Part shown: positions 7,816 to 10,830 of the stretch, piece by piece | Numbering within the stretch: the first letter of the stretch is position 1 | How the letters are laid out: every line of letters begins with the position of its first letter | DNA from: Bifidobacteriaceae bacterium | GTDB taxonomy: Bacteria; Actinomycetota; Actinomycetes; Actinomycetales; WQXJ01 | Length of the DNA stretch: 10,830 nt | Assembly (NCBI GenBank): GCA_031272565.1 | Contig: JAISTN010000003.1 | Location: forward strand, 1-10,830 | Direction: 5' to 3' | Position numbers and translations under genes: made by a program | The notes under the pieces: generated by a model | Databases searched by the model: none | What the model was told of the DNA's origin: nothing | The model's input: only the letters and a program-made list of their open reading frames with translations

Positions 7816-8142
7816 ATGAGTGCATTGCCCGCCGTGACCGACCAGACCTTCGACGCCGAGGTGCTGGGCGCCGCCAAGCCAGTTCTGGTCGACTTCTGGG
7901 CGCCCTGGTGCGGCCCGTGCCGCCAGTTGACCCCCATCGTGGAAGCGGTGGCCGGTGAATCCGGCGACAAGATGAAGTTCCTGGCCATGAACACCGACGA
8001 AAACCCGGTCACGGCCCAGCGCTACGGCATTGTTTCGATCCCCACCCTGAACGTCTACCAGGGTGGCGAACTGGTCAAGTCGATTGTGGGCGCCAAGCCC
8101 AAGCCCCTGCTACTGGCCGAGTTGTCAGACTTCCTCAGTTAG
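7816..8142 (+). CDS. trxA: Thioredoxin
   Basis: This is a 108-residue classic thioredoxin, the small dithiol carrier reduced by the TrxB encoded just upstream. The active site DFWAPWCGPC puts the two cysteines at C32 and C35. The buried Asp is D26, and the cis-proline is P76 in SIPTLNVY, the same numbering as in E. coli TrxA. The rest of the fold (KPVLVDFWA, LAMNTDENP, GGELVKSIVGAKP) is intact and of full length. The ATG has AGGAG at 7805-7809 with a 6-base spacer. It is separated from trxB by 130 bp, so it may have its own control, and from the aminotransferase gene by 49 bp. Likely cytosolic, because there is no signal peptide. Confidence 0.97.
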   Translation: MSALPAVTDQTFDAEVLGAAKPVLVDFWAPWCGPCRQLTPIVEAVAGESGDKMKFLAMNTDENPVTAQRYGIVSIPTLNVYQGGELVKSIVGAKPKPLLLAELSDFLS

Positions 8143-8149
8143 GCCGGCC

Positions 8150-8165
8150 CTGGCCACGCGGCCAG
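8150..8165 (+). terminator. Weak hairpin after trxA
   Basis: CTGGCC and GGCCAG pair around a 4-base loop 7 bp after the trxA stop. It contains the same 12-mer, GGCCACGCGGCC, that lies right after the murJ stop (3619-3630). There is no T-tract and the stem is only 6 bp, so partial termination or 3'-end protection is possible but unproved. The next gene starts 26 bp further on. Confidence 0.3.
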
Positions 8166-8191
8166 CCAGCCCGTCCCCGAAAGGACCATCG

Positions 8192-9493
8192 ATGTCCCGT
8201 CAGTCCGCCCCTGGCACGCGCCTAGACCCGTGGTTTGGCGCCTATGCCAACCGGACGCACGGCTTGAAGTCGTCCGAAACCAGGGCCCTGTTCGCCGTCG
8301 CCTCACGCCCCGAAGTGGTGTCGCTGGCGGGCGGCATGCCGTACCTGGATGCCTTACCGATGGACATCATCGCCAAGGTGACGGCCGATCTGATCGCCAC
8401 CGAGGGAGCCGTCGCGCTGCAGTATGGCAACGGCCAAGGGCATCCCGTGCTGCGGGGACACATCAGCGAGGTGATGGCGGAAGAGGGCATCCACTCGCAC
8501 CCGGATGACGTGGTGGTGACGACCGGTTCCCAGCAGGCCCTTGACCTGGTGACGCGGATTTTCATCAACCCGGGGGACGTGATCCTGGCCGAATCGCCCT
8601 CCTACGTGGGTGCCTTGTCCGTTTTCAAGTCGTACGAGGCCTGGGTGGAGCACGTCGCGATGGACAGCGACGGCCTGATGCCGGAGGCGCTCCAGGAGGC
8701 GATCACGCGGCTCAAGGCGGAAGGCCGCTCCATCAAGTTCCTGTACACCATTCCGACTTTCCACAACCCGGCCGGGGTCACCCAGCCGGTGGAACGCCGG
8801 GCCCAGGTGCTCGACATCTGCCGCCGGGAAAAGATCCTGGTGGTGGAGGACAACCCGTACGGCATGCTGGCCTTCGACGGCTCCGTGACCCCCGCCATCC
8901 GGGCACTGGATGAAGACGGCGTGGTCTACTTGGGGTCGTTCTCCAAGACCCTCGCGCCCGGCTACCGGGTCGGCTGGGCGGTGGCGCCGCACGCGGTGCG
9001 TGAGAAGCTGGTCCTGGCCTCGGAGGCGTCTATTCTGTGCCCCTCGCACGCTTCGCAACTGTCGATCGCCACCTACCTGGAGACTTGCGATTGGCGCGGC
9101 CAAATTGCCGATTACCGCGAGGTTTACCGCCTGCGCTGCGAGGCCATGCTGGGCGCCCTGGCGGAGTACCTGCCGGACTGCACCTGGACGGTCCCCAAAG
9201 GCGGCTTCTACACCTGGGTGACGGTGCCGGAAGGCATCAACACCAACGCCATGCTGCCCCGCGCTACCACCGCTTTGGTGGCCTACGTGTCCGGGACAGC
9301 CTTCTACGCCGACGGCCAAGGCTCACGCCACATGCGGCTGTCGTTCTGCTACCCCACCCCGGAACGGATTCGTGAGGGCGTCAGGCGCCTGTCCGGGGTG
9401 TTGGCCAAGGAAGTGGAGCTGGTGGCGATGTTTGGCCCCCACGTGCCCGGCCAGGGCCGCGACGTCCACTTTCCAGCCCCCGACATCGCATAA
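8192..9493 (+). CDS. PLP-dependent aminotransferase, fold type I (MocR/AAA-like, no HTH)
   Basis: This 433-residue cytosolic enzyme belongs to the class I/II aminotransferases, close to the group of 2-aminoadipate/aromatic aminotransferases and the catalytic part of MocR proteins. The PLP lysine is K252 in GSFSKTLAPGYRVGW. PLP ring contacts are N192 in HNPAG, and D220 and Y223 in EDNPYG. R382 in MRLSFCYP fits the substrate carboxylate. N-terminal features SLAGGMP and YGNGQGHPVLR are typical of this subgroup. The ATG has AAGGA 6 bases upstream; a longer in-frame ORF from 8063 would overlap trxA and add a non-family segment. The stop TAA overlaps the ribosome site of the ligase gene, so the two are very likely one transcript. 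The amino donor and acceptor cannot be read from sequence. Given the neighbour, a role in supplying amino acids for the wall is only a guess. Confidence 0.88.
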   Translation: MSRQSAPGTRLDPWFGAYANRTHGLKSSETRALFAVASRPEVVSLAGGMPYLDALPMDIIAKVTADLIATEGAVALQYGNGQGHPVLRGHISEVMAEEGIHSHPDDVVVTTGSQQALDLVTRIFINPGDVILAESPSYVGALSVFKSYEAWVEHVAMDSDGLMPEALQEAITRLKAEGRSIKFLYTIPTFHNPAGVTQPVERRAQVLDICRREKILVVEDNPYGMLAFDGSVTPAIRALDEDGVVYLGSFSKTLAPGYRVGWAVAPHAVREKLVLASEASILCPSHASQLSIATYLETCDWRGQIADYREVYRLRCEAMLGALAEYLPDCTWTVPKGGFYTWVTVPEGINTNAMLPRATTALVAYVSGTAFYADGQGSRHMRLSFCYPTPERIREGVRRLSGVLAKEVELVAMFGPHVPGQGRDVHFPAPDIA

Positions 9494-9503
9494 GGAGACA
9501 ACC

Positions 9504-10484
9504 ATGGCCCACACCGGCAAAGGCAGCGGCGCGACTGCGGCGGCCCCGACCATCCTGATTCTGGCAGGCGGTTTGTCGCACGAACGGGACGTTTCGCTGC
9601 GCTCCGGCCGCCGGGTGGCGGAAGCCTTGCGGGAGGCCGGCTGCACCGTGCTCGAATCAGATCTGGACCAGAACCTGTTGCCCACCTTGAACCGCCAGGC
9701 GGTGGACTTGGTGTGGCCGCTGTTGCACGGCGCCCAGGGTGAGGACGGCTCGGTGCGCGACGTGCTGGCGTTGATGGGCATTCCCTATTTGGGGTCGGAC
9801 GCCCGCGCCGCCCGCACGGCCTGGAACAAGGCCATCGCCAAGTCGATTGTCCGCCGGGCCGGGTTGGCCACGCCGGACTTTGTCACCTTCCCTAAGTCCT
9901 TGTTCCGCGAGTTGGGACCCGCTGGCCTGCTACAGGTGATCGAATCATCGATGGGGTTGCCGTTGGTGGTCAAGCCATTGCACGGCGGCTCGGCTTTAGG
10001 CATGTCGGTGGTGCCCGATGGCGCCGGCTTGCCCCAGGCCATGATGGACTGTTTCGCCTACGCCGAGGTGGCTTTGATCGAACGGGCCGTGACCGGCACC
10101 GAGTTGGCGGTCTCGGTGATCGACCTGGGTGATGGGCCGTTTGCCTTGCCGGCAGTCGAAATCGAGACCACCGATGGCTCCTATGACTATGACGCCCGCT
10201 ACAACCCGGGCCGGACCGAGTTCTTTGCCCCCGCCCGGGTCAGTACCGAAGTCGCCGCGACGGCCGCCGCCATGGCCGTGACGGCGCACCACGAACTGGG
10301 CCTGACCCGGATCTCTCGCACCGACATGATTGTGGATGGCGACGGCGTCCCCTGGTTCCTGGAAGTGAATGTGGCGCCCGGCATGCAGGAAACTTCGCTG
10401 CTGCCTCAGGCGGCCTTGGCCGCTGGCTATGAACTGCCGCGCCTGTACCGCGACCTAGCCCAGGCCTCGATCGACGCCGGCTGA
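9504..10484 (+). CDS. D-alanine--D-alanine ligase family protein (ATP-grasp)
   Basis: This 326-residue ATP-grasp ligase is of the type that joins two D-alanines for the peptidoglycan precursor. Family blocks appear in order: GGLSHERDVSLRSG (E27), HGAQGEDGSVRDVL (75-88), MGIPYLGS, ATP-binding K109 and K157 (LPLVVKP), GGSALGMS (S163), and ERAVTGTELAVS (E193, E200). The omega-loop YDYDARY is at 227-233, and the metal-binding end FLEVNVAPGM has E287 and N289. Y228/Y233 and S163 argue for D-Ala as second substrate rather than D-lactate. Odd points are Arg at 232 where the loop normally has Lys, and NVAPGMQE in place of the usual NT.PGMT. The ATG has AAGGAGA overlapping the upstream stop. It may be a second Ddl of divergent specificity, so I withhold the symbol. 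It converges on parB. Confidence 0.88.
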   Translation: MAHTGKGSGATAAAPTILILAGGLSHERDVSLRSGRRVAEALREAGCTVLESDLDQNLLPTLNRQAVDLVWPLLHGAQGEDGSVRDVLALMGIPYLGSDARAARTAWNKAIAKSIVRRAGLATPDFVTFPKSLFRELGPAGLLQVIESSMGLPLVVKPLHGGSALGMSVVPDGAGLPQAMMDCFAYAEVALIERAVTGTELAVSVIDLGDGPFALPAVEIETTDGSYDYDARYNPGRTEFFAPARVSTEVAATAAAMAVTAHHELGLTRISRTDMIVDGDGVPWFLEVNVAPGMQETSLLPQAALAAGYELPRLYRDLAQASIDAG

Positions 10485-10488
10485 GAGG

Positions 10489-10830
10489 TCATGCCTGCTT
10501 GAACACGCCCGGGTCGTCCGGCGCCAGCAGTTCCAGGATCCGGTTCAGGTCTTGGACCGACGCAAACTCGATGGTGACCTTGCCTTTGCGCTGCCCCAGG
10601 GTAACGGTCACCCGGGTGTCGAAGCGGTCGGTCAGGCGTTCTTGGAGGGCATCAAGGGCGTCGCGCCGTCCCCCTGGCCGGGCCTTGACTTGGCCGGCCT
10701 TGCCCGGTTTGTCCTCCGGCACGTCTCCCACCGCCACGATCTCTTCGGTTGACCGTACCGACAGGCCCTCTGCCACCACCCGCCCAGCCAGGCGTTCCAT
10801 GGCAGCCGCATCGCTTAGGCCCAGCAGGGC
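10489..10830 (-). CDS. parB: Chromosome partitioning protein ParB, C-terminal part (5' partial)
   Basis: The minus-strand frame is open to the right edge, giving 113 visible residues. It begins ALLGLSDAAAMERLAGRVV and continues AEGLSVRSTEEIVAV, the segment that follows the DNA-binding helix-turn-helix of ParB/Spo0J. After a charged linker (EDKPGKAGQVKARPGG) comes the C-terminal dimerisation and non-specific DNA-binding domain: LTDRFDTRVTVTLGQ, RKGKVTIEFASVQDLNRI and LELLAP. An internal Met at 10800 is not the start, because homology continues upstream of it. ParB spreads from parS sites and, with ParA, segregates the origin. The CTPase/HTH part, and probably parA, rsmG, jag, yidC and oriC, lie to the right. 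The stop is 4 bp from the convergent ligase stop. No parS site is seen in this window. Confidence 0.93.
   Translation of the reverse strand, partial: ALLGLSDAAAMERLAGRVVAEGLSVRSTEEIVAVGDVPEDKPGKAGQVKARPGGRRDALDALQERLTDRFDTRVTVTLGQRKGKVTIEFASVQDLNRILELLAPDDPGVFKQA

Noticed and set aside
8063..8191. Longer N terminus for the aminotransferase
   Set aside because: It overlaps trxA in another frame, and the ATG at 8192 has a good ribosome site.
9372..9503. Longer N terminus for the ligase
   Set aside because: It overlaps the end of the aminotransferase gene, and the ATG at 9504 follows AAGGAGA at proper spacing.
10050..10065. TGTTTC half of a parS-like site inside the ligase gene
   Set aside because: The second half (GAAACA) is missing; parS is a near-perfect 16-bp palindrome.

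Overview
This window is a high-GC, densely coded stretch typical of Actinomycetota (Actinobacteria), from the oriC-proximal region. The gene order is DUF6049 protein, murJ, MurJ-associated pseudokinase, trxB, trxA, PLP aminotransferase, D-Ala-D-Ala-type ligase, all on the + strand, followed by parB on the - strand. It matches the conserved actinobacterial block known from Mycobacterium (Rv3909, MviN/Rv3910, sigM, trxB, trxC, cwlM, parB). The order and lineage are inferred from protein motifs alone. A Micrococcales-like relative is plausible because murJ and the pseudokinase are separate genes, but I cannot fix the genus.

Layout: 3-2024 is a secreted, membrane-anchored DUF6049 protein whose start lies left of the window. 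It overlaps murJ (2021-3616, lipid II flippase) by 4 bp. A strong GC hairpin sits just after murJ. After a 135-bp gap comes a 974-residue single-pass membrane protein (3752-6676): an N-terminal catalytically dead kinase fold, a very long Ala/Pro/Glu linker with repeats, one membrane helix and only a 30-residue outside tail. trxB follows 25 bp later (6702-7685). A 130-bp gap holding a possible 23-codon Cys-containing leader ORF precedes trxA (7816-8142). Then come a fold-type-I aminotransferase (8192-9493) and an ATP-grasp D-Ala-D-Ala-type ligase (9504-10484), 10 bp apart and probably co-transcribed. The C-terminal third of parB (10489-10830, minus strand) converges on the ligase with only 4 bp between the stops, so oriC is expected to the right and the + strand genes point toward it.

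How they work together: MurJ flips lipid II, the pseudokinase probably regulates it through phospho-threonine/FHA docking as in mycobacteria, the ligase supplies the D-Ala-D-Ala end of the same precursor, and the thioredoxin pair provides cytosolic disulfide reduction. The most interesting points are: (i) the pseudokinase as a stand-alone protein with repeated Thr-containing docking-like motifs in a charge-segregated disordered linker and an apparently lost outside domain; (ii) the ligase-aminotransferase pair standing where mycobacteria carry cwlM; (iii) unusual residues at key sites of MurJ (Asp to Asn) and the ligase (Lys to Arg in the omega loop); (iv) the possible leader peptide before trxA. 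No RNA gene, CRISPR, insertion sequence, attachment site or phage feature was seen, and no gene-free stretch exceeds 300 bases (the longest are 135 and 130).
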